A stretch of DNA of 64,000 bases from JAZKFT01 sp965246935 (GTDB lineage: Bacteria > Bacteroidota > Bacteroidia > Chitinophagales > Chitinophagaceae): contig CBDFGC010000014.1 of NCBI GenBank assembly GCA_965246935.1, positions 1 through 64,000 on the forward strand. The letters run 5' to 3'. Position 1 is the stretch's first letter. Each line of letters opens with the position of its first letter. The notes under the pieces are model-generated. The model had not been told where the DNA came from, did not search any database, and saw only the letters and a program-made list of their open reading frames with translations. Positions 19,096-27,054 of this stretch are shown here, piece by piece. Made by a program: the position numbers and the translations under genes.

Positions 19096-19769
19096 AAGTA
19101 TTGATTATAGAAGATGAGAAACCGCTTGCAGAAAGTATTGTGGCCTACTTGCAAAACGAAAATTTTTTGTGTGAATGGGTATCTGATTATACTTCGGCTA
19201 TGGAAAAGATTGAAGTATACGACTATACCTGTATTATCCTTGATATTACCTTACCCGGTGGCAGTGGTTTGGGAATTTTAAAAGAACTTAAGCGCAATGA
19301 AAAAACAGACGGGGTACTGATTGTGTCTGCCAAAAACTCGCTGGATGATAAAGTATCGGGTTTGAAAGCTGGAGCTGATGACTACCTCACTAAACCATTC
19401 CACTTACCAGAACTGGCAGCCAGGGTAGCGGCTATTGTGCGGCGTAAAACTTTTGGTGGCCAGCAAATTATTCGTTTGGGTGATCTGGAACTACATATTA
19501 CTGAAAAAATTTTCTATGCAAACAGTTCTCCCATTAACCTGACCCGTAAAGAATACGAACTTCTGGAATATTTTATTAGCAACAAAAATAAAGTGGTCGG
19601 TAAAGATGCCATAGCATCTCACCTTTGGGGCGATGATATGGATATGGCCGACAACTATGATTTTATTTATAGCCAGGTAAAGAACCTGCGGAAAAAACTG
19701 ACTTCTGCTGGTTGTGGAGATTATTTGAAATCTGTATATGGTATGGGATATAAATTTTCAATGATTTAA
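19092..19769 (+). CDS. OmpR/PhoB-type response regulator
   Basis: 225 residues. Receiver domain at 1-115: acidic pair in LIIEDEKPLAE, phospho-acceptor Asp51 (IILDITLPGGSG), Ser79 (VSAKNS) and Lys101 (LTKPFHLP). C-terminal winged-helix domain with LTRKEYELLEYFISNKNKVV, SQVKNLRKKL and VYGMGYKF. It binds DNA as a dimer when phosphorylated. The partner kinase gene starts 11 bp downstream. Its targets are not visible; the neighbouring PepSY-like gene or the phosphatase genes are candidates by position only. Confidence 0.93.
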   Translation: MKVLIIEDEKPLAESIVAYLQNENFLCEWVSDYTSAMEKIEVYDYTCIILDITLPGGSGLGILKELKRNEKTDGVLIVSAKNSLDDKVSGLKAGADDYLTKPFHLPELAARVAAIVRRKTFGGQQIIRLGDLELHITEKIFYANSSPINLTRKEYELLEYFISNKNKVVGKDAIASHLWGDDMDMADNYDFIYSQVKNLRKKLTSAGCGDYLKSVYGMGYKFSMI

Positions 19770-19780
19770 TTTAATTCAGC

Positions 19781-21019
19781 GTGAAACTTTTTACCAGATA
19801 CAACCGTATCAATCTGTTAGCAACTGTTTCCATCTTTTTGATAGCCAGCCTGGTATTTTATTTCTTTCTGCAACAGGTATTGATTAGCCAGGTAGATGAG
19901 GATTTGAAAATCAAGCGAACTGAAATTTTAACTTATGCAAACAAACATTATCGCTTACCTGACGTTGAGCAGCAACCTGACCAACAGATTTTCTTTATTA
20001 AAGCAGCAGAAAAACTAATTAAAAATCGTTTCCGAACCATTGCTGGCGAAGGTGGGGAAGAAGACCTTCGGGAACTTTCATTCAGTATTCATTTGCCGAT
20101 CGGATGGTACACCGTCACTATCAATAAATCGTTAGAAGGTACTGATCATCTTATTCGCTCTGTAGCGCTGATCGTACTGCTTATTGTCCTGCTGATCCTG
20201 ACCGTTTCATTCATAATTAACCGGATCGTAATACGCCGCCTATGGCAGCCTTTCTATAGTACACTGGCGGCTATACAAGCGTTCCGCTTAGGTAATAAGG
20301 AGCCGCTGCAATTGCCCAAATCAAAAACAGATGAATTCATAATACTGAATGCTACGATAAGGCAAACTACAGAAATGGCTGGAAAAGATTATGAGTTGTT
20401 AAAAGAATTCACAGAAAATGCGTCGCATGAATTGCAAACACCATTGGCTGTGATTCGCAGTAAGTTGGAGATGCTGATGCAGTACGAATTGAATGAACCG
20501 CAAAGCAAGGCTGTTCAGAGTGCTACAGAGGCATTAAAAGGTTTGGTAAGATTAAATAAATCGCTGTTGTTATTAACTAAAATTCAGAACAACCAGTATG
20601 CAGAAAAAGAGTCGGTAAACCTGAAAACGTTAATAGAAGAAAAAGTGACGGCGTTTGAAGAATTATTTACAGTGAAAGGAATTGCCATCTACCCTACTTT
20701 GGAAAATGTTCAGATGAACATGAATATCGACTTAGCTAATTTACTGGTGAGCAACCTGATGAGCAATGCAATAAAACACAACAAGCCATCTGGCCAAATT
20801 TATATTGTTTTAAATAAAAAAGAACTGATGGTTGGAAATACCAGTCTTATAACTGCACTTGATGAAAATAAATTATTTACACGTTTTTATAACCCGGGCA
20901 AAGCCGTAAGTAGTACGGGTTTAGGGTTATCAATTGTAAAGCAAATTTGCCAGGTATCAGAATTTGAAGTAGGCTATCAATATTTTAATGATTGCCATCA
21001 ATTCACCATTTTTTTCTGA
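19781..21019 (+). CDS. Sensor histidine kinase
   Basis: 412 residues, start GTG at 19781. Two membrane helices (about residues 10-32 and 125-148: LLATVSIFLIASLVFYFF and LIVLLIVLLILTVSFIIN) enclose a short periplasmic sensor. HAMP-like linker, then the H box (ENASHELQTPLAVIR, His216), N box (LLVSNLMSNAIKHN) and G2 box (STGLGLSIVKQI). The usual DxGxG G1 box is replaced by ELMVGNTSLI, a variation common in Bacteroidota kinases. It pairs with the upstream OmpR-type regulator. Confidence 0.92.
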   Translation: MKLFTRYNRINLLATVSIFLIASLVFYFFLQQVLISQVDEDLKIKRTEILTYANKHYRLPDVEQQPDQQIFFIKAAEKLIKNRFRTIAGEGGEEDLRELSFSIHLPIGWYTVTINKSLEGTDHLIRSVALIVLLIVLLILTVSFIINRIVIRRLWQPFYSTLAAIQAFRLGNKEPLQLPKSKTDEFIILNATIRQTTEMAGKDYELLKEFTENASHELQTPLAVIRSKLEMLMQYELNEPQSKAVQSATEALKGLVRLNKSLLLLTKIQNNQYAEKESVNLKTLIEEKVTAFEELFTVKGIAIYPTLENVQMNMNIDLANLLVSNLMSNAIKHNKPSGQIYIVLNKKELMVGNTSLITALDENKLFTRFYNPGKAVSSTGLGLSIVKQICQVSEFEVGYQYFNDCHQFTIFF

Positions 21020-21106
21020 TGTAGTTTTTTAAAGATTTGGATACAAAATTTGGATTTTAGCATTTTTAATAATAGAGTCGTTGTAAATTGAAAATGAGAT
21101 AGTTAC

Positions 21107-21214
21107 TTATTTTAGAACGAGATTCCACAGGCCTGCACAAATACCAACAATACAATTAATAGTAGCAATAGATTTAATAGCTAAGTGATGTGATAAAATG
21201 CGGTATCGTTTCAT
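21107..21214 (-). CDS. Possible small membrane peptide (35 aa)
   Basis: ATG at 21214, overlapping the previous small ORF's stop (ATGA). Sequence MKRYRILSHHLAIKSIATIN followed by CIVGICAGLWNLVLK: a basic start then a short hydrophobic stretch. No family recognised. Coupling to the upstream ORF is the only support. Confidence 0.25.
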   Translation of the reverse strand: MKRYRILSHHLAIKSIATINCIVGICAGLWNLVLK

Positions 21215-21354
21215 GCCGCTTCCTGATGCATAACTATTTCAATATAAAACAGCGATGCCCAATACACGGGTACACAGAATATCAGGCAAATGAGTCCGAA
21301 AGTCCTGATCTCTGATTTATTTTTAGGGTATCTGCCTGGTATCGTTTCCATCAT
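21211..21354 (-). CDS. Possible small single-span membrane protein (47 aa)
   Basis: ATG at 21354 (a second ATG directly after it). Soluble lead METIPGRYPKNKSEIRT, then one membrane span (FGLICLIFCVPVYWASLFYI). Ends at TGA 21211, where ATGA starts another short ORF. The plus-strand kinase gene ends 90 bp away. No family recognised; could be a real small protein or chance. Confidence 0.3.
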   Translation of the reverse strand: MMETIPGRYPKNKSEIRTFGLICLIFCVPVYWASLFYIEIVMHQEAA

Positions 21355-21457
21355 TTATTTCTTCCTCTTTTTACATGCCGTAAATATCCTTTACAGGCTG
21401 CATATCAGTTGATATTCAGGATGAACATATCAAAATAGCTGATAGAATTACTGTATC

Positions 21458-21594
21458 CATTCTCCACCCGACAATTCTACTCCCTGGTTAAAGCGTTTTC
21501 CCACTGCCTCAATGGCCTGCTGCTTTTTAATGGCTTCCAGGCATACTTTGCTTTTAAATACTGACGTGAATTTCCTGCGGCTTGTTTTACTCAT
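21458..21594 (-). mobile_element. IS3-type transposase OrfA N-terminal fragment
   Basis: ATG at 21594 begins MSKTSRRKFTSVFKSK then VCLEAIKKQQAIEAVGKRF, the N-terminal helix-turn-helix of IS3-family OrfA. Similarity stops after about 35 residues and the frame closes shortly after. A closely related copy lies at 43694-43990. Upstream of both starts (21635-21660 and 44031-44053) is a similar sequence beginning CCTG(C/T)CT(G/A)AAAA and ending AGTATTATA / GTAGTATA, probably the IS end. No OrfB follows, so this is a relic. Confidence 0.7.
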
Positions 21595-21665
21595 TTTTGA
21601 CAGATTAACCGGTTGCAAATTTCTAATTAATTTTCCTGCCTGAAAATCGGGAGTATTATACTACT

Positions 21666-23117
21666 ATGTTAAACGAAGAGAAGCTATATGATGTTTTAAT
21701 CGTAGGCGCCGGATTGTCTGGTATTGGGACCGCCTATTGGCTACAGGCAAAATGCCCCAACAAAGACTTTATCATTGTTGAGGCCCGCAATACCGTTGGT
21801 GGAACATGGGACCTTTTTCGCTACCCTGGTATCCGCTCAGATTCAGATATGTTTACGTTTGGTTATCGGTTCAAACCGTGGCAAAGTCCAACGTCACTTT
21901 CCGATGGTGCTTCTATCTTACATTACCTGAAGGAAACGGCGCTGGAAAATAATATAGATAAAAAAATATGTTTTAATCACCGGGTACTCGGTTCCAACTG
22001 GTCAGGCAAAGATTCATGCTGGATTGTTCAAATACAGTTTAACGACCAGGTAAAGAAAGTGCGGTCGAAGTTTCTATACATGTGCAGTGGATATTACAAC
22101 TATCATGAAGCTTACAGGCCTGATTTTGAAGGAGAAGAAAACTTTAGGGGAAAAATCATTTTACCGCAATTCTGGCCAAATGACCTAAGCTGTAAAGATA
22201 AAAAAGTCATTGTCATTGGAAGTGGTGCAACTGCTGTAACCCTGGTTCCTACCCTGGCCGAAACCGCTGGTCACGTAACGATGCTACAGCGGTCACCAAC
22301 TTACGTGATGACGTTGCCAAACAAAAACAGGTTTTTTGACCGTTTGCAAAAATGGTTACCCAATAATATAGCCTATAAAATTACCCGGTGGAAAAATCTG
22401 CTGTTGGGCCTGACCTTTTACCGGGTTTCCCGTTTATTCCCGAATAAGATCAAAGGGTTCTTAGTGAAATCTGTGTCAAAAGAGTTAGGACGGGACTATG
22501 ATGTAACGACCCACTTCACTCCCCGCTATAATCCCTGGGACCAGCGGCTCTGTGTGGTTCCGGACGGTGATCTCTTTAAAACAATTCGTAATGGAAAAGC
22601 TTCCGTTGTAACGGACGAAATTTCTCATTTTATACATGATGGTATTCAACTGAAGTCGGGCAAAAAGCTTGAGGCAGACATCATTGTGCTCGCCACCGGA
22701 TTGAAAATACAGCTTTTAGGTGGAGCAAAATTGTCAGTTGATGAAAAGGAAGTAAACATCAATAAGGCAATGATGTACAAAGGCATGATGATAAGCGATG
22801 TTCCGAATTTTGCCATGGCTTTTGGTTATATCAATGCATCATGGACGCTAAAGGCAGACCTGACTGCGAACTATGTATGTAAGCTGCTACGATATATGGA
22901 CAAAAAAGGCTTCAACGTGGTAGTGCCTCAAAGGCAGGCAGGCGTTGCACCTGAACCTCTTATGAATTTTACATCCGGTTACGTTCAACGGGCTGATCAC
23001 ATTTTACCCAAACAGGGTTCAAAGCGGCCATGGCGGGTGTATCAAAGCTATTTAATGGACATGCTAACAACACGTTTTGGCCGCACGGCTGATGGCACTT
23101 TGCATTTCACTAAATAA
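21666..23117 (+). CDS. Flavin-containing monooxygenase (Baeyer-Villiger-like)
   Basis: 483 residues. FAD-binding Rossmann motif near the N-terminus (VLIVGAGLSGIGTAYWL), followed by GGTWDLFRYPGIRSDSD, typical of class B flavoprotein monooxygenases of the EthA/BVMO type. NADPH-binding motif VIVIGSGATAVTLVPTLA near residue 180. The BVMO fingerprint FxGxxxHxxxWP is present as FRGKIILPQFWP, with Leu where His is expected. The C-terminal ATG-type motif is ILATG-like (IIVLATGLKIQLLGG). It inserts oxygen next to a carbonyl or oxidises sulphur/nitrogen compounds. An SDR gene follows 9 bp later, which could supply the ketone. Confidence 0.88.
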   Translation: MLNEEKLYDVLIVGAGLSGIGTAYWLQAKCPNKDFIIVEARNTVGGTWDLFRYPGIRSDSDMFTFGYRFKPWQSPTSLSDGASILHYLKETALENNIDKKICFNHRVLGSNWSGKDSCWIVQIQFNDQVKKVRSKFLYMCSGYYNYHEAYRPDFEGEENFRGKIILPQFWPNDLSCKDKKVIVIGSGATAVTLVPTLAETAGHVTMLQRSPTYVMTLPNKNRFFDRLQKWLPNNIAYKITRWKNLLLGLTFYRVSRLFPNKIKGFLVKSVSKELGRDYDVTTHFTPRYNPWDQRLCVVPDGDLFKTIRNGKASVVTDEISHFIHDGIQLKSGKKLEADIIVLATGLKIQLLGGAKLSVDEKEVNINKAMMYKGMMISDVPNFAMAFGYINASWTLKADLTANYVCKLLRYMDKKGFNVVVPQRQAGVAPEPLMNFTSGYVQRADHILPKQGSKRPWRVYQSYLMDMLTTRFGRTADGTLHFTK

Positions 23118-23126
23118 AAACCAGTT

Positions 23127-23933
23127 ATGAACGTAAAGGATAAAGTAGCGGTAATTACCGGTGCAGGTAGTGGCATTGGCAGGGCAATTAGTCTATCCCT
23201 GGCAAAGCGGGGATGTCACCTGGCATTAGTAGATATTAATAGCCTGGGTTTGCAGGAAACACAACAAATGATTCCTGACGCTACTATTAAAATCAGCACG
23301 CATGTGCTCGATGTAAGGGACAAACAGGCCATTCAGTTCCTTCCGGATAATATTAAAAAGTTTCATAGCAGTATCGATTTGTTAATTAATAATGCAGGCA
23401 TTGCAGCAGTGGGAACTTTTATGCAGATGAGTGAAGAAACCTTTGACCAGGTGATAGATGTAAATTTTAATGCTGTTGTCCGGATGACCCGCACCTTTTT
23501 GCCCATACTTTTGGAAAGGCCTGAAGCGCAGATTGTCAACATCTCCAGTGTATATGGGCTTATATCCCCAACTGGACAAACCGCTTACTCTTCCAGTAAA
23601 TTTGCAGTTCGTGGATTTTCGAATGCCCTGCGTCATGAGTTGGAAAATACCCGTGTTGCAGTAACAGTCGTTCATCCTGGTGGTGTGGCAACGGGTATTG
23701 CAAAAAGTGCTTTACTTCCAACAGGAATGGCAGAAGCAGAAGCCAGGGAAAAAATGGCCAAAGCTGATAAATATTTACGAATGCTGCCGGAAAAGGCTGG
23801 CGAAATCATTGTTAGCGGGATCATAAAAAACAAAGCAAGAATATTGGTTGGTGCCGATGCAAAACTTATTTCATTAATGGAACGAATGATGCCGGTAGGG
23901 TATTGGAAAATATTGAAAACGATTGCTAAATAA
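23127..23933 (+). CDS. Short-chain dehydrogenase/reductase
   Basis: 268 residues, classical SDR. Cofactor motif VAVITGAGSGIGRAISLSLA at residues 7-26, NNAG as LLINNAGIAAVG, active site Ser in IVNISSVYG, and Tyr-x3-Lys as TAYSSSKFAVRGFSN. Asp in LALVDINSLG after beta-2 suggests NAD(H) preference. Oxidises an alcohol to a ketone or the reverse. It sits 9 bp after the Baeyer-Villiger-like enzyme; alcohol dehydrogenase plus BVMO pairs are a known way to turn secondary alcohols into esters or lactones. The substrate is unknown. Confidence 0.92.
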   Translation: MNVKDKVAVITGAGSGIGRAISLSLAKRGCHLALVDINSLGLQETQQMIPDATIKISTHVLDVRDKQAIQFLPDNIKKFHSSIDLLINNAGIAAVGTFMQMSEETFDQVIDVNFNAVVRMTRTFLPILLERPEAQIVNISSVYGLISPTGQTAYSSSKFAVRGFSNALRHELENTRVAVTVVHPGGVATGIAKSALLPTGMAEAEAREKMAKADKYLRMLPEKAGEIIVSGIIKNKARILVGADAKLISLMERMMPVGYWKILKTIAK

Positions 23934-24414
23934 CAGGCATCTATCAAATAGAAAACAATTGCTTGGCTTGAATAAAGTGAAAGTATAAGTAAAAGTAAAC
24001 AGACATAATTAGTTTGGGTTAATTGCTTTGTCATTGCGAGGGTTCCTGCCCGTGGCAATCCCCAAGCAAATTCGGGAGATTGCTTCGTTGGGTAAGAACC
24101 CGATCTCGCAATGACACAAGGATTAATCTAATGCAATTGTGTCCATATGCTTAGTAAAAATAAGTAATACCAACTACTCTATTTGATGCGAATAGCCGAT
24201 GCTACGGAAGCAATGGCTACTAATTACAACCAAATACGTAGGCATAAATAGCAATACGAAAAATGGTACAACGAAGAAAGAGCGAAAAAAAATAAACTAA
24301 AGGCCCGTATCTCGGCTTTGCAGGGCATAATCACCCGGATGAAAAATAAAGCGAAGAAAAGAGAGCAGGCTGATTGATGAAAATACAAAAGCATATGTGA
24401 GGTATAACTGGCTA
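23934..24414. other. Gap with palindromic repeat and gene relic
   Basis: Holds the palindromic repeat at 24030-24115. From 24183 to 24378 a plus-strand frame reads MRIADATEAMATNYNQIRRH, stop, then YEKWYNEERAKKNKLKAR and ISALQGIITRMKNKAKK: a basic coiled-coil-like relic interrupted by one stop. Not recognised. Confidence 0.4.
24030..24115. repeat. Interspersed palindromic repeat, 86 bp
   Basis: Begins GTCATTGCGAG and ends CTCGCAATGAC, with inner matching arms (GGGTTC / GAACCC and GGCAATC / GATTGC). This resembles the dispersed 'TCATTGCGAGG...GAAGCAATCTC' palindromes often found between genes in Bacteroidota. RNA from it would fold into a long hairpin. Confidence 0.75.
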
Positions 24415-25113
24415 CTAATAGCTACTAACTAAATTTGCAATTTGTGTTTCAAAAGGGTTGAATAATTTAAATTGGAAGTCACTATAAGAATGAGCTATAA
24501 TAGATATCACTTTATCAAGTGCATGATCAACTTTGTCAAAGTCATACGAGTTAATATTATCGACAATTTCTTGGTTTAAAGTAATTTTCTTTTTTAACTC
24601 CAAGAAAAAATTATCTCTAGCAGTGTCACTTAAATAATTTTTAATTATGTTATTCTCATGTTGTTGAACTTTTTTGATATACCTTTTTTTACCTAACAAG
24701 AACCCGAATCTGAAAGTAAAAGGTGTCCAATTGGAATCCTCGTCTTTTATCAAATCCATTTTTTCTTCAAACTTATTTCTTAACTCAATAATTTTTTGTT
24801 TTACCAGACCATCATTTGCATGACTTGTAAAATAAGAAGCATAATTTTTAAGGAGGTCACTAAAGACTCTGTAGGTAAAAGAATTTAGTTCCTTTTCAAA
24901 AAAAGCTAACTTATGATTCAAGTATAGCATATAATGATCAATCAACAATGTTTTAATTTTTGCTTTTTCTTCCTTGTTTTTTAGAAGATAAGCTATGATT
25001 GCTCCAACCACAATGGTTGTTACTACACCAAGGAATGGAATGACAATATCCTTTGTAAATTCATACCAAGTTATGCCGTTAGGTAAGTATTGCAACAATA
25101 TATAGAGCAACAT
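24415..25113 (-). CDS. Unknown AT-rich membrane-anchored protein
   Basis: 232 residues, no family recognised. One strong membrane span at about residues 22-46 (DIVIPFLGVVTTIVVGAIIA then YLLKN), followed by a long charged, mostly helical cytoplasmic part with coiled-coil character (KNKEEKAKIKTLLIDHYMLY; ELRNKFEEKMDLIKDED). Base composition differs from the neighbours: 15 of 60 bases are G or C in 24541-24600. It is followed upstream (by position 25207) by a HEPN-motif gene on the same strand with the same AT bias. The pair may be a transferred accessory module; function unknown. Confidence 0.65.
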   Translation of the reverse strand: MLLYILLQYLPNGITWYEFTKDIVIPFLGVVTTIVVGAIIAYLLKNKEEKAKIKTLLIDHYMLYLNHKLAFFEKELNSFTYRVFSDLLKNYASYFTSHANDGLVKQKIIELRNKFEEKMDLIKDEDSNWTPFTFRFGFLLGKKRYIKKVQQHENNIIKNYLSDTARDNFFLELKKKITLNQEIVDNINSYDFDKVDHALDKVISIIAHSYSDFQFKLFNPFETQIANLVSSY

Positions 25114-25170
25114 TTTTTCTATTATTTGTTAAAGTGATGAAAACTTCTATTACCCTTCCGCCATCATTCC

Positions 25171-25190
25171 GGTTCGTGAAGACACGAACC
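25171..25190. repeat. Short palindrome GGTTCGTG-N4-CACGAACC
   Basis: 20-bp perfect-arm palindrome with AAGA in the loop, between the two AT-rich genes. The flank (AGGGCAGAAGAGG) resembles the right-hand flank of the same palindrome in the two larger modules at 31855 and 33667, so this looks like one half-unit of that repeat. Confidence 0.7.
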
Positions 25191-25206
25191 AGGGCAGAAG
25201 AGGCAA

Positions 25207-25977
25207 TCAGGCATTAATAATTTGAATCTTAAACACTTCATCCAATAAATCTTCAGAATAGCCAACTACAGCATCTTTGAAATCCATCAAAAATTTTCTG
25301 TCGTTGATTTTGAAATCAAAATCATGACGAATAAAAGTATCATATTGCCCTAAAAAATCTATAAGCACTTGCTTTGAATCATTTGTGAATTGGTCATAAT
25401 GATGAACTATTAAGTTTCTAATTTTTTGAAACTTAAATAATGTTTGTAACCAACTGTTTTCGAGCTTAGCATTTTCAAGATTATGAATTAAATATAAAAA
25501 TTTCATCATTCTGTCCAAATCACTTTTAGTCTTGCTGATATTTTTCAATTTGATATTAATTGTTGAATAACGCTCAAATTTTTCACAAACCTCCATTATA
25601 AAGTGTTCGAAAAAAGAGTATGAGCTTACAAATAAAGAATGTAGTGCCACAGAATCAAAATGAAATGCATAATTATAGAAGCCCTGATGTATTTTTTGGT
25701 CTTCATCGTTCAAAGAATCTTTCTTTCTTTTGAAATAATCGTCATTGATTTTATCAATAGAATGCTTTGCTGCCTTCATTTTAGAATGAGCGATCTCTTT
25801 AGCATCATCGAAAATGATGATGAGCAAATCCAAGTCATCTTTTAAACGGAATCTGGCTGCTTCAATGCCCCATTTCAAATAGTCATCTGTGTACATCGAC
25901 CAAAAATTAAAAAAAAAATTCGTACTTCCAAGATTTCCAAGATTAATATTATTCACCCTCCCCACAAAAATTTTCAT
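25207..25977 (-). CDS. HEPN-motif protein (possible RNase of a defence module)
   Basis: 256 residues, helical, AT-rich. It carries an R-x4-H motif in an all-helical setting, IRNLIVHHYDQF (Arg187, His192), preceded by SLFVSSYSFFEHFIMEV, which is the common layout of HEPN domains (RiboL-PSP/MAE-type): helix with a family of 'lfvs.y..fE' residues, then R(N)..vH. HEPN proteins are often metal-independent RNases in toxin-antitoxin and anti-phage systems. An internal ATG at 25896 (MYTDDYLKWG) is an alternative start, since residues 1-27 are low-complexity and cross a long A/T run. Neighbour at 24415 may be its partner. Domain call is by motif only. Confidence 0.6.
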   Translation of the reverse strand: MKIFVGRVNNINLGNLGSTNFFFNFWSMYTDDYLKWGIEAARFRLKDDLDLLIIIFDDAKEIAHSKMKAAKHSIDKINDDYFKRKKDSLNDEDQKIHQGFYNYAFHFDSVALHSLFVSSYSFFEHFIMEVCEKFERYSTINIKLKNISKTKSDLDRMMKFLYLIHNLENAKLENSWLQTLFKFQKIRNLIVHHYDQFTNDSKQVLIDFLGQYDTFIRHDFDFKINDRKFLMDFKDAVVGYSEDLLDEVFKIQIINA

Positions 25978-26010
25978 TTCTTAAAAACTTCCCTACTTTC
26001 GCCCTACCCA

Positions 26011-26681
26011 ATGTTATTTGCTTTGTTTCTCCAATTACTTTTATTTTTTACAGGCCAATCTCCCCGTGAATCGGTAATTTCGGTTAATTCTTCTGCGCAA
26101 GCGGACGTCTTTGGGACACGGGGGATTGGCCACATATTTTTTCAGACGAATCCCAAAGACGTCGAAAAAGAACTATTCATCCTAATAGTTCATGAAAACC
26201 AGTTTGTAGTAAGTGCCCGGCGCATTTACGAGTTGCTACAGCCACCTAAGCCCTACCAGCAATGGGTGCAGCTGGCCCTGTACAGTAGCCTGCTAAAGGA
26301 AAACGAGGATTATTTTTTCCGCCTGCCCGGGGATGGTAAGTAATAAAGTAGCTATGAGCTGTGCCGCCTGGTTTACATTGAGAAATGGGCAGCCAGCCAG
26401 CCAGCACCAGTTGGTGAAAGAGCCTTCATCTTTAACCAACTACAGGAAGACACCGTATGACACACAAACGAGAATGCATGAAAAATGCCTGCGAGTACCT
26501 GTAAAGCCAGGGCCTGCATCAGCATTTTTGCCCGGTTACCTTCAATAGCTACTATCGCAAGCACCACGGCGCCTATGCCAAACCCTGGTGGTTTGGCATT
26601 GAGGTAGCGGAGGCCATCATTAGGGAGCGCAGGCTACAGCCCTTTAAAACCAACATTACCAATGGCCACAGCTTACTGTAA
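26011..26681 (+). pseudogene. Decayed phage-antirepressor-like gene region
   Basis: The segment 26188-26340 reads IVHENQFVVSARRIYELL then KENEDYFFRLPGDGK, close in style to the AntA/AntB antirepressor N-terminus (..N.QxVSARDLHE.L...F..W...). Two consecutive in-frame stops follow (TAATAA, 26341-26346), after which coding continues in the same frame (YELCRLVYIEKWAASQPAPV, GERAFIFNQLQEDTV) to a TGA at 26458. A further open piece near 26505-26681 reads YYRKHHGAYAKPWWFGIEVA and ends NITNGHSLL. The upstream 60 residues from 26011 are probably not original coding sequence. Likely a phage or island relic. Confidence 0.45.
26052..26193. repeat. Nested inverted repeats
   Basis: GGCCAATCTCCCCGTG (26055-26070) pairs imperfectly with CACGGGGGATTGGCC (26119-26133); GACGTCTTTGGGA (26106-26118) pairs perfectly with TCCCAAAGACGTC (26153-26165); GAACTATT/AATAGTTC (26172-26193) forms a further hairpin. 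The first two are interleaved, so they cannot all form at once. Confidence 0.7.
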
Positions 26682-26745
26682 GTGCCACCCTTATTTATGT
26701 AAATGTGCATTTTGTAAGCGCCTGATTATGCAAAAACCCGACAGC

Positions 26746-27010
26746 CTCCCGACCTAATCTTGTAGGGGTTTTAAAAAGCACTTCTCGCTGCCCGGCCATT
26801 GCCCTCACCCCCGGCCCCTCTCCACGCAAAAGCGTGGAGAGGGGTGCCTCTATCATACTTCTAAACCACCTATTGCCACCAACAGTAGTCAAAATGATCG
26901 TTTAGAAGATCAAAACAGCGGCTCCCCTCTCCAACCACAGGTTGGAGAGGGGCTGGGGGTGAGGGCTCTGTTGGGAAGCAACCAAACCCCTACAAGATTA
27001 GCTCCCGACC
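26746..27010. mobile_element. MITE-like element with 9-bp flanking repeat
   Basis: Outer 17-bp perfect inverted repeats TAATCTTGTAGGGGTTT (26755-26771) and its complement (26984-27000). Inner 22-bp arms, one mismatch, starting CCCTCACCCCCGGCC (26800-26821) and ending GGGGGTGAGGG (26944-26965). Two further hairpins lie inside (CTCCACGC/GCGTGGAG and CCCTCTCCAACC/GGTTGGAGAGGG). CTCCCGACC occurs directly before (26746-26754) and one base after (27002-27010), like a target-site duplication. No transposase inside: a non-autonomous element or mobile repeat. Confidence 0.75.
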
Positions 27011-27054
27011 CGATCGGGGGCTTTCTTATGCGCAATACCCTATGTCTGTATTAT

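Larger units (their letters stand above)
21020..21665. other. Gap with small-ORF pair and IS3 remnant
   Basis: No full gene. The segment holds two short overlapping minus-strand ORFs (21107-21354) and an IS3 OrfA fragment with a possible IS end (21458-21660), listed separately. The 21355-21457 stretch shows nothing recognisable. Confidence 0.5.

Noticed and set aside
24183..24378. Basic coiled-coil gene
   Set aside because: Interrupted by a stop and not recognised; kept only as a relic in the gap description.
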